A stretch of 64,000 bases of DNA, from assembly GCA_030549495.1 (NCBI GenBank), contig JAUIRK010000494.1:1-64000 (forward strand), read 5' to 3'. Numbering within the stretch: the stretch's first letter is position 1; each line of letters starts with the position of its first letter. The notes beneath the pieces were generated by a model. It ran no database searches, was not told the origin of the DNA, and saw nothing but the letters and a program-made list of their open reading frames with translations. The stretch comes from Nectonema munidae. Lineage: Eukaryota; Nematomorpha; Nectonematoida; Nectonematidae. Shown here in pieces: positions 24,561 to 37,508 of this stretch. A program made the position numbers and the translations under genes.

Positions 24561-24800
24561 CGTTTTTCTTCAAAGGAGTCCAGATGGCACGTCTCTCGTG
24601 AGAGCGACAAGATTACTGAGTAGACCAGACGATATTTCATCAATGGAATGGAGCTGTTCCGAACGAAAACCATTATCTAGGCAATTTTGTCTTTGAATGC
24701 TTCAAGATCTTTAGGCACTGAATCTCATAAGAGCTTGGTATGTAGAAGCAGCACTTAAGATGCGACCAAGTTTCATCTTTAAATGCACCAAGCTTTTTTC
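24560..24800 (-). other. G+C-richer, coding-like island on the - strand
   Basis: Three adjoining pieces in different - strand frames look translated: GRILSAASTYQALMRFSA, VPKDLEAFKDKIA and QLHSIDEISSGLLSNLVALT. They could be further exons of the gene at 22.8-24.1 kb with unrecognised splice sites, or a decayed exon. No family recognised. Confidence 0.3.
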
Positions 24801-24809
24801 CTACATACT

Positions 24810-27800
24810 ATGTTAAATAAATTTGCTTAAAGAATTATATAATTCAGTAACCAAAGTTTTGACACTTCAATAACAAAAAATAAATAATAATAATCAACAA
24901 CAATCTTACTTGTATTTTACAATTATTTCTTGAGAAATCATACAAATCTCTATGATTTTTTCAGGCTTATTTCTAAAATGTTATGTAGTAACTTGTAATA
25001 GCATGGATATTAATTAGCATTGTACACTAATCTATTTACGTTTGATTGAAACATAAAATATTCTCAAATTTACTATTTTCATTAGATTCTTAGATATCAA
25101 TTTTTAAACTAAATTTTCCATATCACATCTTGGAGATAAAAAAGATGTCTTATATGCTCTAATTCTGCATATGGTAAGCTTTTATTTGATACCGAATTAG
25201 CTTTAATCGTTTTGATTTGAAAAAATCTTGTGAACAATGGAAATGCCCAATTACCAAGTTTCTATCTACTTTAGAGATATTGTTAAGAGTAAAGCTTCTC
25301 TTTTGTTTTATATGTCATTTTCTTAATGCTACCTCTAAATTTCATAAACTAAAAGTAGCTATAGCTTTTATTTCATAATAAAAGTAGCTACTAGGATCGA
25401 TGGCAAAAGAAAAGCGCACTGGAAACAACTATAGAAAAATGATATAAAAACGAGATAAACTTTTTTGACTGAGGAAGCTTTAGAATTAGGAATAATTTGA
25501 GAACTCGTAATTTGAACTGCAAACGCTTTATTATTGATAAGAGGCCAGGAGCCGGGAAGGTTGCAGCTTTGAAAACCATTTGAAAATGTCACAATGTGTG
25601 GATCGCCCCAGATTGAACAGAATACAGCATCCTTTTTACGCTTTCTAGAGTAAATGAAAAGGGATTAAAAGACGTTGTTGTTTGCAGGACTCTAGGGTGT
25701 AAGTCGTAGTCAAATTCATGCAAATAATAGCGACTCAACGCGTGTCTTAAGCCAACAAGCCAAGTGTATGGCGGTCAGAGTTCGTCCTTGAAAGAAGTAA
25801 ATAGATTATATAGAACGGAAATGAATGAGAAAATAAGAAGCCTTTGTAATGTAGATGAAATAAATATAGTTTTAGAAAGGCAAAGATTAATATGATGGTT
25901 TGGCAAAGAAAATAGGAGATCAAAAGAGAAGTTTTAAAAATCGTTTATGAAGAACCAATTATAGTTAAAACTAAAAGGAGAAAAATTAAAAAATGTGAAA
26001 TTAGATGAAGAGAAAAATTAAGTAAAAGATATTTTGTAGCTGTAATTACGCGCTAAACTATATAAGCATAATTTTAATAACACTTTAAAACGGCGGAAAT
26101 TGAATAATATCGGTTTATAAGTATGCAAAATAATGAGACAAAGTGTAGCAAGCCATCATTCCATTACCAGCAAAGTTTCTAATATTGCTATTGAATTTTT
26201 ATTAATGATATGCTAATACAAATAAATTTTGCTGTCACGGCGGACCTCCTCACCGTCCAACCCCCGCTAGCTACGTCCCTGTGGAAAGAACTGCTATTTT
26301 GTATAATAAATTACTTCGCTTTGCCAAAATACAAAGATATAATATAAGAAGTGAACAAATTTGCAAGATGAACTTTTGAATATTCAATTCAATATCGTTA
26401 AGGATGAATTAAAAAAACAATTATGAAATTATTTATAAAAAAGGCAAAAAATTTGACATAATTGTTAAATAAATGCGCGCTGTATCCACGCATGTATACG
26501 ATGCGCCATGAAAGGAACTGAGACAAGACATCAAATCAGTCAAATGAATGAGTGTGGCGCCTTACTGGAGTTCGTTTGCTTGTGTTCCTGTTATAGCAAA
26601 AAGCAAAGAATACACATTTGCCACTTTCAAAGTGACTAAATAAGGGCTACAAACTCAAACTGGATTCAACTTGCCTATGAATCACACTAGTGGCGTGAAA
26701 CGACTTATTGACGCCATCTAAAGTGTCTTCACAGGGGAATCAAAAAAGTTTGCCCATCCTGGCAGAATTTTTGATGAATCCCCGGGGAGAATAATTGCTA
26801 TACTCTTGATTTTAAAGAAGAAATTCTAAGGATATGGACAACATGAATAAAATGGAAGGGACGAAGAGGCATTCTCTCGTGTTCTCTTCATATTTAGTAT
26901 GTAATGTGTGTAAAGCTGCTACTCATTTCGCATTTGAATGCATCTCGCACTACACATTTCTTTGTTTCCTCCTGGCAAGCATTCTCTCTTCCTATTTGTT
27001 TTGATTATTATTATTATTATTTATCATCCTTGCTAGGTTCAACTCCATTTTACAAGATAAAAGTTGCAAGTGCGTAGCGGTAGGGCCTTTTAAACACAAT
27101 GGATGAATGCATCTGATGGTGTGTCCTATGAAGTTAAATTGTGTACAGAAGGATCTATTTATTTTAGGATTTGAGTGCACAGCGTCTTCAGTATTTTTTA
27201 ATTTAAATCTTTTGAAACATTTGGGTTCGAAATGGCTTTTATACAAATTAAGGCTTGAATGAGATTTTTCAAATTGAAATCCCTTTTTGCCAAGGCTTTT
27301 TAAAGTAGCAAAACATCGGCCCATGCAAAAAATGAAGTTGTACATCTTGGCACAATTTTTAAACAAAATAAAATAGCAGGGTTTACAGTTTGGTGCGAGT
27401 TGATGAGACCACAAATAGCATATATTTTAGAAGCGCACATTATTGAAATAATTGGAGAAGTGATATTTTTAATGTTTTATGTAGTAATTTGTTATGAAGT
27501 GCTGAAGAGTCATTGTATGAAAAAAGTTGTGCTAAAACAACAAACAGCAAAGTTTCAATCATTTTTATTTAAAGAATGCAAAGTTATTACTATTATATAT
27601 TTTAAAAGAAAGATTCTTAACCCCCTCATTCCTTCTTCTTTATGAATAGCTTCTTGTGACTTCATTTGGTTTGCTATATTTATCATTACACTCATGTACC
27701 TCGTTGACTAGTGATGGGACGATTAATCGGAATAGGGAGAATCGTGTTTTTTAAATAACTTCTATTTCGCCAAACCAAATTTCGGAGACTTTTAAAGCAT

Positions 27801-28893
27801 ATGCTGTAGATATTACGGGCAAGGTGATCTTTTTCCAAAGGATTTCTCCGTGATAAAAGCGCGGCTTGAAGAAGGTTCACGCTGAAAGGCGTTATAAATC
27901 TTCAAAATATTGTTATTTTACATCAAATGACTTTGCACTCCTCACAATACACAATAAGAATGGAAAAAGTTCATTTATTACACTTACAGTATTTTTCCGT
28001 TCCCCAGATTTGTGATACACAGAGTAAATTCACGTAAATCTCAGGTACATGCAAAACGAATTCCCTTCTTTATGTTTATACCATTAGAAATAGGAACTTA
28101 AGTCGGTGTCATTTTTCGGAATTTGAAATACCGACTCTAAAATCAGAAAATATAACTCCGCTTCCAGCGCTTTGGATAAAAGAAGTGCTAATGGTATATA
28201 AAAAAAAACCAAGAAATACAATAAACTATCTTAACCAACTACTTAGATTAAGTAATTCGTTACCTAACCTTACTAAATTGCTGAATTCGTGTTGCACATC
28301 AAAGTTTGAAATTTTCGTTTGCTAAAGTTGACCTCCATACTCTTGACAAGAATGCAACGAATAAATAAAGTAGATGTTTGTTGTTTCATTCTCACTCACA
28401 CAAAAACTTTACTCTTCATGGCATATAGTGACAGAAGACTGGAGATATGTGTATGTGTAGAAAGATGAATGAAAAACATCACAGAAATATCCTTGGAATG
28501 AGGAGATGTGGACAAAAAGAGATGGAATTTAGTTAGATCGTTTGGTGTGTGAGCAAGATGTAATTATACGCATTATGCAAATCAACCACACCTCAGCATG
28601 GGATTGCGCAGAGGGGGGGGGGGGGTTGTGTGTTGACATGAGAAAAAGAAGAAAAAGTATCCTATAAATAAATAGATACAAGTGGATGGTAAAAGGCATT
28701 GATCGAGGTATTCATGTAGCACAGTAAGCGTATGTGCAGAAATGGCAAAGGACTAGAGTGGGCATTTAACAGAGTTAGAAAGCACGATGCTAATTCAAAC
28801 ATTGCTTGCTTGAGTAACGAATTAAGAACGCACAAAAAGAATGAAGCGGCGATACAGAAAATAAGGATTAGGCTTATCTGATATGAGTATGGG
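24810..28893. other. Long stretch without an assignable gene
   Basis: AT-rich with patches of higher G+C (about 25380-25800, 26460-27000). At 26242-26283 the - strand reads CAGGGACGTAGCTAGCGGGG, a hAT-type transposon end, but its other end was not found. The 140-codon open frame at 27414-26992 (-) has no recognisable domain and ends in an AAT repeat. A poly-G run of about 13 bases is at 28612-28625. Confidence 0.4.
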
Positions 28894-29028
28894 TTAACCC
28901 ATTTACGGCCAATGTTTCTATTTTGGAACATAAGTAATTTCATCTTCGTCTGCTTTTTTCAATGACTTTGAATAAAAATCGTCTGCGTTTTTTTTAGATA
29001 TCGTCTGCTTTGCTTGGCCTTAAATGGG
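28894..29028 (-). mobile_element. piggyBac-type MITE, copy 2 (inverted)
   Basis: TTAACCCATTTACGGCCAAT at the left and TTGGCCTTAAATGGG at the right match copy 1 in opposite orientation. The left TTAA is intact; the bases after the right GGG are ATAT, so that side of the duplication has decayed. Confidence 0.82.
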
Positions 29029-29029
29029 A

Positions 29030-30284
29030 TATTATTAAAGAGGTGGATGTGCCTTTGAAATACATTTAAACAAAAAGACAAGGCCTTGGAATTTAGGATT
29101 CTTATTTATAGAAAGAGAAATCACAAGAGAAAAGGATCGAGCACAGGAAATAAAGACATTGGAGAAAAACAAAGACTCTTAACAAGTTCCTACTCCAATT
29201 TTGATTGCAATATTAAAATATTGTAACATAATAATCATTTAAAAATCAAATCCTTTCATTTACGTTACCTCAAAGATGTGGTAAATAAAATAGTTATGGA
29301 GTGAATGTTTATAACTTCGTAATAAAGAAACAGTATGACCAAATAACTCACTAAAAAGGTGTGATGATATAAGTGGCTAAAGCTTTGGATTGGATTATTA
29401 TTGTACTTCACCGGTCCAAATTTCTCGATAAACATTTTGCAGCATAGTGTGTCAATAAAGGTCTTAACTTCTAATTAACTATCCAACCAAACATTAACTA
29501 GATAACGAAAGTCTAACTAATGTCTTTATTTGCCGACTAATAAAAATAGGAACAGGATTTTTACTCGAATAAACTTAATCTCCCTATTAAAATAAACCAT
29601 GTTCTCACTATAAACCAGCATCGAAGTACAGCAGGTTGATTCTTTAGAATTTGATGCAAATATGCAAAAATCGGAAATTCTAAAGCAGGAAGCTTGATAA
29701 ATTTTGGTATGTATAAATTTAAAAACTAGGACATGGACGATGTATATAAAAATAGAAGAACCTCTATCTTGTTGTAGGACACGTATTATAAATTTTCATG
29801 ACCTACTTTAAAAAATAAACTAAGAGCGGGTTTTTACTCGTGATGCTTTAATCAATATAAATTCAAGGCCACATCATGATGGCGATGTCTTAGGAAAATA
29901 AAGTGTTCCTTTGTTTTGCCACTTTTAGAAGAGACGCTTGAAAAGCGGAAGAGAGTAAAGAAAAGTTAGCATCCTTTCCTCCTTCCCAATGTTGTTAGTC
30001 CATGGTCCAAAACAATTTTTTAAGCTAGCACCCTCTTCTATTATATTAAAATAAGCAATAAAAAGATAAAGGGCAACTACTACCGGCTTCGACAAAAGAA
30101 GGGACACTCCAAATTCTTACAAAAATTAAATTTATTTTTTTATATCTTAAAAAAAAAATCATTCCTAAATTTTATTAGATGCCGTTACAGAGTCAGACTC
30201 AAACTCCTATGCGTTTAAAATCTCGCACGCCAGACTTAGACTCGCCAACCCTGGTAGAGTTACATGAATTGACACAACTTTTTA
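29030..30284. other. AT-rich stretch, no gene seen
   Basis: No open frame with a recognisable domain and no repeat ends. Confidence 0.5.
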
Positions 30285-30855
30285 TAACGTTGTTTATATC
30301 CGAGTTACGACCTACCCGAGTTACGATCACTCGCACTTACGACCACTTTTAGCAGTTTCACAATACAATAGTAATGTATATGCCTGGCAACGCAGCGCAT
30401 ATATTGCTGTAGGTTAACAAAAAAGCAGTGTAGTTAAACTAAACTGCTTAAAAAAACGTAACACAACTAGAAATAGAAGACCTCTATTCATTCTGCATCC
30501 CACAACGCTCCTATCACTTTCTCTTGTGATGCCCTGCACCCTCTTTCTATGCCACCTCACTGTCTTCTGGTCTTTCTCTCGATTGTACGCATCAAGAAAT
30601 TGTAGATAACATACAACCAGACACCAGTCAACTTTAAATTTTTGTTTCCTGTCTACAAGAGTATTTATTTAAATTTATTAAAATTGTTTTGTTATAAAAT
30701 TGATAATTAAACAATAAAGAGCTTTTATATAAAAAAAATTCAATAGAAAAGGTAACCTGAAAATGCAATAGATTGATATCGTATGACGTGAAGTATGACC
30801 CTCGTGTTGGCCATTTTGAATGCTATCCGACTTACGCGTAACTCGGATATTAACT
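30285..30855. mobile_element. Probable Tc1/mariner (pogo/Tigger-like) MITE
   Basis: Inverted ends: left ...TATATCCGAGTTACGACC; right, as complement, CAGTTAATATCCGAGTTACG. TA flanks both sides. Several internal CGAGTTACGA/ACTTACGACC motifs repeat near the left end. The interior is non-coding. The family call is by analogy with the ends and TA duplication. Confidence 0.55.
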
Positions 30856-31039
30856 GTATTAGGTAATTTTAAGTTAACGTATTGATTATTACTTTAACAT
30901 TAACCTGATAGCATTTTGACAGACAAAATGAACTAAATTATTTCACAAATATTGACAAAAGGCACCTCACATAACATTTTTAGGATAAAATAACTACAAC
31001 AATTTATCATGGTGTCATAAAAACAGAAAAGATATACCT

Positions 31040-31330
31040 ATAAAAACACTGTTTGCTTCCTGGAGCACTTTTTTTGGAAGGTTGAGACAGTGTCGAAGTA
31101 TCCTTTTGGACTCGAGTGCAAAGGATGCTTTGCTTTCGCTTCGCAGAAGCTTGCATCGAATGGAACAAGAAGTTACCTTGGCAGAGACGTTGAATACTGA
31201 GCAAGCATGCGAGATAGACTCTGAGTAGGTCGCAGGACGGCTGATCGAAGTCTTTGATGCGGTTGTTATGCAGACACTTATTGATATTGCAAGCGGAACC
31301 TAGATTTCGTTAAAGCAAAATAGATGATGG
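31040..31330 (+). other. G+C-richer, coding-like island on the + strand
   Basis: One frame reads RQCRSILLDSSAKDALLSLR, RSLHRMEQEVTLAETLNTEQ and ACEIDSE. It then has an in-frame TAG that also lies in a donor-like GA|GTAGGT, and continues GRLIEVFDAVVMQTLIDIAS. It looks like a host exon, intact or decayed; no start or acceptor could be fixed and the family is not recognised. Confidence 0.3.
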
Positions 31331-31984
31331 CGAGGCGACAGAGTCAGTTGTTGTGGCAAGAAAAATCTCTCCAATCATCAATTGATATGAAGGGGTGATT
31401 TCTTTCAGAGACCGGGTAAAATAATTCCTCGTCAAATAGTCAAAAGATTTTATTCATTATTTCCTAGAGACGCAATTATAGTTATTTGAATAACTACTCT
31501 TACTAATATGAAAATGCCACAAATTACTAAACTTTTCACAAATAGTGCGTTTTAGTATACAATCACGATCAGTATAAAAACCGTTCATCACATCTTTATA
31601 AGTAAACAAATATTTGTATAATTTCTTTGAAAAAAAATCATACTATGTCTAATTTTTGAAAGATCAATTCCGCTAAAAAATGTTGTCTAATCAAAGAAGG
31701 AATTACCCTAAATTATAGACGGAGGCCATTTTAGCCTACCCCCCCCCCAACTAAAACTTCTATTGTACAAAATTGATTGAATCATATGCCTTCAAACTTT
31801 GTGACTTTTCCCAAAATCGCTAGCTACATCTTTTGATACTACTTTCACAGTTGTTGAATTCAATCAAAACATATCGAAACACATAACACTAATGAATGCA
31901 TATTTTTTCAATAAACATGGCAGCTTTATAGCAAATGTCAATCAAAATTTTGTCTGATCATAAAATTGCTTGCGAAAACATTCA

Positions 31985-32360
31985 TTCAAATGTTAAATAA
32001 AGACAATTTTTTATACCAAATCGACCATGCTGATTTTATTTCTGGACTCTGTTTCCGCAATTAGGATGTGAAATTATCAACCAATTTTGTGGTTTACGTC
32101 TGAAATATTTCTCCAAGAATATTATTCAAATGCTAAATAAAAAATATATTTTATACTAAATCAATCATACTGATTTCATTTCCGTACTCATTTTTCGCAA
32201 TTAGGGTGTAAAAATGTCTAAAAGTGTAAATCAATTTTGCGAGTTACTTCTAAAAAATTTCTCCAAGAATGTTAATTTAATTTTAAACAAGGCATATTTT
32301 TTATACTAAATCGACGATGCTGATTTTATTTCTCAACTCTGTTTTAGTTATTAAAAATTT
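31985..32360 (-). repeat. Tandem repeat array (unit about 145 bases, about 2.5 units)
   Basis: Successive diverged units share TACCAAATCGACCATGCTGA, then TTTTATTTC, GCAATTAGG and TTTCTCCAAGAAT. They start near 31990, 32130 and 32285. The complement (CCTAATTGCGGAAACAGAGT...) matches units of the array at 41.8-42.3 kb, so both belong to one satellite family. Confidence 0.65.
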
Positions 32361-32737
32361 CATGGAAAATAAAAATTTATAAATTTAAATTTTACGAGCT
32401 TTTAGCAAAAATGATCTCATGTCGCCTTGAATAGAAATTTTGTCCCATCGCTATTTATGAGATGGATAAAATAATTATTTTATCGATTACGCTTAAATAT
32501 ATAAAAGTCAATCAAAAATACCGTCATAATGAAATATAAAAAGGTCGATTTGCTCAATGGGACGACATTGCTCAAAAAATGATGAAAACCTCTTATTTCG
32601 ACCACTCTGTAACTCGACCATCTCTCTATGTAGACCAATTAAAATAAGTTTTATTTTGCGCTGTTTTAACATGATACAAGTAACATTCTGTACATCGGCC
32701 ACCTCTTTACTCGGCACTTCGACCACACACATAAAAT

Positions 32738-32831
32738 ATTTCTATTTGTTCATTCTAACTTTACACTCTTAAAAACGACCATGCATTTCTATTTGTTCAT
32801 TCTAACTTTACACTCTTAAAAACGACCATGC
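32738..32831 (+). repeat. Perfect 47-base tandem duplication
   Basis: Positions 32738-32784 and 32785-32831 are identical (starting ATTTCTATTTGTTCATTCTA and ending AACGACCATGC). It lies inside the 5' part of the decayed Tigger, so it is younger than the insertion. Confidence 0.9.
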
Positions 32832-33570
32832 ACTTCTGATAGCTTTCTCAAACAAACTAAAATCACATTTATGCGTACTTATTTCTCTTACATTAAAGCA
32901 CATGTGTATTCTACATTGTTTTACGTCCTAGTGAATTGTTGCAAAAACCCTAGTGAACACCTGTTTTTACTTGCTATACTTTTTTGTTAAATTGTTATAT
33001 AATCCTTGTCTTTCTCTCTCATAATTTTTTTATATTACTTTGAAACATAAACTATTTGTGCACCATCAAGTTTGAATCTAAGTGTAAGTAATTTTTTGCA
33101 TTTAAATTTTGAGTTAAAAATTTTTTAACAAAATTTTGTGAAAGTTTGATAAAACACAAGTGCAGTTTTATAAAAAAAAATTGATTAAATTCTTCTTCAA
33201 ATTCAACATAATTTATGTTACTTTTTTAAATTAAATTATTTTTTTCTCAATTGCAAAAATATTAGGAACTTTTTTAAAGATAAATATGAGATTAATAAAT
33301 CTTTAAGTTGTGATTTCTGAAGCTTCCACTAAAATAGAATTTATTACAAATAGCTTTTTATTTAATATTTGATGTTATTAAAATTAGTTTAAAATTCCAA
33401 CTTTAAAAAATATTAATATGTTATTCAATTTTTTTACATAAATTGTTAACATTTATGATTTAAAAAAATCATGTAGATTCCTATCTCTTTACAAATATGT
33501 TTTTAGAATAAAATGGTTTTCTTTCAAAACTATTTTATTGCTTTCACTTTTAGATATTAAATTTTACATA

Positions 33571-34520
33571 ATGTCACCAAAGCACAACGAAATTTCTTTA
33601 TCTGAAGAAATTAAATTGTGGTGAAGGAAAAAGTCAAAGAGAACTAGCTCATATTTTTAATATTGGAAAAACGACGTTTCAAAACATTTTAAAAAGAAAA
33701 AATGAATATCTTAGAATTTAGGAAGAAAACATCAACTCTGATAGAAAAAGAATTTGCATTAATTCAATGAATGAAAAAATGATCAAGTTGTTTGGCAATG
33801 GTTTCAAAAAGCAAGGTCAGCAAATCTCCCAGTGTCTGGACCACTAGTTCAAGAAAAAGCTTTATTTGTATCAAAAAATTACTCGATTTCAAAGCCTCCA
33901 ATGGATGGTTAGAAACATTTTCTTTAAGACTTAATAATAATTTTGCTAAAATTTGTGGAGAAAGAGGTTATGGTGACTTGAAAACCGTTGAAGATTGGAA
34001 AAACAAAGTACTTGATATTGTAGAAAAATTATTTTGTTTTTAGATAACGTTGCTGTTCATTCAAAATGTTTGCTTGATTTAACTAACATTAAAGTAGTTT
34101 TTATTCAAGCAAATACCACATCTTTGTTACAATCGCTAGATCGAGGTATAATTTGCTGTATTAAAAAATATATAAAAGAAGATTTCTACGTAAAATGTTG
34201 AATGGAATGGATGAAAACAAATCAGCGTCTGATTTGGTTAAATCTATTTCTGTTCATGACGCATGTGAATGGATAAATAAACGTGTTAAAGAATGCAACT
34301 CAAACTTGATTTCTTTAGTTTTCTGAAGATGTAATTTTCAACGAAACAGAGAAATAAAATAATTTAGACAATTTTCTACAATAAATTACTTAAAATATGA
34401 AAGAACCTATTACAGAGTCTGATGAATATATTAATATTAATAATGATGAAGTTGTAACTGAGCAACTTATTCCGAATTGGGAAGAAGAATTTTTTGAAGA
34501 AGTTTTAAAAAATGAATACG
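33571..34520 (+). pseudogene. Tigger-like transposase remnant
   Basis: See the element at 32575-34825. Order: psq-type helix-turn-helix, CENP-B-like domain, an internal deletion, then DDE-domain pieces (YGDLKTVEDWKNKV, LDNVAVHSKCLLDL, SASDLVKSISVHDACEWINK). Stops and frame changes are frequent, so no protein is made. Confidence 0.75.
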
Positions 34521-34829
34521 AGAATGAAAAGTAAATTAAAAAGATGACACCGATGAAGAAATATTAAACGAAACTTCTAAATACGTTGTGCAAACTTTAA
34601 AAGATTCCATAGAACACACAAGAGCACCTAAAAAATTTTGTATAGAAAGAAATTTTGGAAGAAAATTTAGAACAAAAAAAAGCCGAACAGTCTTTAAAAC
34701 AAAAAAAATAACACATTTTTAAAAAATTTTTTTTTTCAATTTTAACTAAACCGATCACTTCTTCATCATATTGACCAGTTTTTGTAAGTCTATAAGGTGG
34801 TCGAAAATATGAGATCTTGAGTTTGCGAT

Positions 34830-35380
34830 TAACACTGTTTGCTTATCAAATGGATGGGCTAATATATATAAATATCCTATTTCCGCTCTTTCGAATGTTT
34901 TGAATACTCCAATTAATATTATGTATCCTGCTTATAATTCGTATAACAACTTTGCTCTTAAAATTTTAAATAAAACTATTTATCCTTTCAATTGTAAGCA
35001 ACCCTCTAATAATAATTCACCTTTTATGAATATTCTTTTTTCATGCCTTAATTTCACACCATCCAATCACATCATATCTTATATGGAAATAATAACTAAG
35101 CTCCAACTATATAAAACCGAATAGAATTCATAATTTAAATATTTATTATACTAAATATTATTTTAAAATTTGAAATTTTTTAGTTAAATTTTCTTTAATC
35201 TAAAAGTATTTAATTAAATTAGAATACTTAAATAAAATTTTATTCTTATTTTTCAACACTTTTTGTTCTATTATTACTTCATTTTTTTGAACCGGACCCA
35301 ATTTTTTTATATCAGATTACTTGTTTTTTGTTTGCGTGAATACTACAGATACCTAACGAATACAAATTCTTTACATCACT
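34830..35380. other. AT-rich stretch with an unassigned open frame
   Basis: A 74-codon frame at 34900-35124 (+) is Asn/Tyr-rich and matches nothing I recognise. It may be older LINE sequence. Confidence 0.3.
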
Positions 35381-36608
35381 ACAAAAACACATAAATTTAA
35401 TTAATCACAAAAATATTCTCGATCTGAACTATAAAAATGTTTTGGTTAGTAAAACCCATACTCTGAAAGATATCTCTCTAAAGAATGAATTTTCTCTCAC
35501 ACAGCTAATAAAATGCAACACGTGCAAAAACGGAAATTACATATCTAAACTGGATCTACTTTTAACCAATGAAATATCGTTATTCAACTCAGTTTAAGTC
35601 ATATCATTGTCCATATCAGATAATTATCTAATCCATGCATCCTTGAATTTTAAAGTATTATAATTCATTCATTTTGATCTTCTCACTTACCAGTTTTCAA
35701 ATTAATCTTAATATATACAAAAACTTTGATCCATTTCGCTTCTAAACTATATAATACATATTTTAATCTCTGTCCATTGACTGAATATCCCTTTACTCAT
35801 GAAAATAAGACTTGGTTTATAAAAAAGATTGCCAGGTAATCAAAAAACGAGATTCACTTTTCATGAAATTCAAAAACTCCAACAAAGCTAGTGATTTCTT
35901 TAGATTTAGAATCCTTCATAACTTGATAGCAAATAATTAAAAATGAAAAATTGGTATACAAGAAAAGTATTACTCTCAACAAAGACAAAAATTCTCTATG
36001 AAAATTTATCAAAACTCCTTGTCCTAACAAAAGAAAAGAGAACAAGCACACAAACAACAATATTTTATCTAACGAGGGAGAAATAGTTAATATCTTCTTC
36101 AATGAATTTTTCAATTGGGATAATTCTAAAACAAACACTAAAAATTTAGATGATACTTATCTGCCGCAAATTTCAGAAACGATTTCATTCTAACCGTTTT
36201 AAGTATGACCCTTTTCCTATGAAAATACTCAAGGACTGCAATCATTCCTTATCATATTAATCTTACTTTAATGCACAGTACGTTTCCATCATCCCTCAAA
36301 ATAAGCTTTCTCCTTCCTATATTCAAAAAGGCAACAAACTACTGGCTCACAACTACCAACCTATTACTAAGCTCACAGCTTTATCCAAACGCTTTAAAAC
36401 ACTTTACTAACACAACTTACTGATTTCTTAAGTGCGCGTAAAATAATTTACTCCAAACAATTTAGCTAACGAAAAAGTTTTTCTGCCAAAAAAGGTATTC
36501 AATTTATAATGCAAAATCTCTCCGAAAAACTAAATCATAATTTGTATATATCCGTTCTCCATTACTTCATTAGACCTCAAGAGAGCTTTTGATTGTGTCC
36601 ATCTAGAA

Positions 36609-37354
36609 CAGTGTTTCACAACTCATTCTCCATGGACCAGCATCCATGATGATAGATCATAATAGACCACAGCAATAATAGACTTCTTTATGTTGCATTT
36701 CGGAATATTTAAAATAATGAAATTTACCTAATTTTATAGGAATTATAAAAACCTGGTTCCGGTTTGTCTTTAAGTCAATATAAATAAATTTGGCTTACAT
36801 ATACTATTTTAAATTTTTTGGGATAGGTAGCTAACCAAATATTTCAAATTTTTTCTACTTCAGATAATTTATATGTGCTTTTGAACATGAAATATAAACA
36901 GAGGAAGCAACTTATAATATAAAGTTATTGTTTTTGTGTTTTAACAAAAGCTTGTCAAAAAGAGTTTGCAAATATAAATAAGGTAAATTTTTAAGATGTA
37001 ATAATATTTCACAAGAAAATATCGAAATGCTTTTAAATTTCTGTCTTAAAAAACATATTTCTAGCCAACGTTTTTGCATTCATTGTTTTTATATCCACAT
37101 TTGCAGTCGGTTGATTACCCGACTCCGACACGAAATACTTAAAAAATCTGAATGTAACTCGAACCAAAAAAATACTTAAATTTTAAAATATTTTAAACAA
37201 AATTCTTAATCCCTAGGTTTTATTAGATACCGATTAGAACTTCTATTTAAAATTTAGGACTCTGAATACGCAATCCTGTTCACATCTTTAACAAAATTGG
37301 TCCACAGTATTTCTAAAATCATGCTAAAGGTCCATTGCCTTAAGAGGAGCTGAG
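36609..37354. mobile_element. Decayed hAT-type element inserted in LINE copy F
   Basis: It starts CAGTGTTTCACAACTC and CCATGGACCAG, typical of hAT/Charlie ends. It is flanked by ATCTAGAA (36601-36608) and AACTAGAA (37355-37362), an 8-base duplication with one mismatch. Removing it and one flank restores the LINE codons. The interior has no recognisable transposase. Confidence 0.7.
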
Positions 37355-37368
37355 AACTAGAAACTCTA

Positions 37369-37508
37369 TTAACCCATTAAGTACCATAGAAATCAGACGA
37401 TATCTAAAAAAAAACGCAGACCATTTATATTCAAAGTCATTGAAAAAAGCAGGCGAAGATGAAATTACTTATGTTACCAAATGGGAGCATTGGGACTTAA
37501 TGGGTTAA
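37369..37508 (+). mobile_element. piggyBac-type MITE, copy 3
   Basis: TTAACCCATTAAGTACCATA at the left and GGGACTTAATGGGTTAA at the right; same interior and orientation as copy 1. TTAA is present on both sides. It lies 6 bases after the hAT target duplication, inside the same LINE. Confidence 0.88.

Larger units (their letters stand above)
32575..34825 (+). mobile_element. Decayed Tigger/pogo DNA transposon
   Basis: Imperfect inverted ends: left ACCTCTTATTTCGACCAC, right (complement) ATCTCATATTTTCGACCACC. Transposase remnants on the + strand begin at 33571: MSPKHNEISLSEEIKL, then GKSQRELAHIFNIGKTTFQN (helix-turn-helix) and VWQWFQKARSANLPVSGPLV (CENP-B-type DNA binding). Later come LDNVAVHSKCLLDLTNIKVV and FIQANTTSLLQSLDRGI (second and third catalytic Asp). 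The first catalytic Asp region is deleted, and there are many stops. About 2.25 kb, close to the usual length for the family. Confidence 0.8.

Noticed and set aside
26242-26283. hAT transposon end (CAGGGACGTAGCTAGC on the - strand)
   Set aside because: The second end and a target duplication could not be found, so no element is reported.
26992-27414. 140-codon - strand open frame
   Set aside because: No recognisable domain or splice signals; it ends in an AAT repeat; not supported as a gene.
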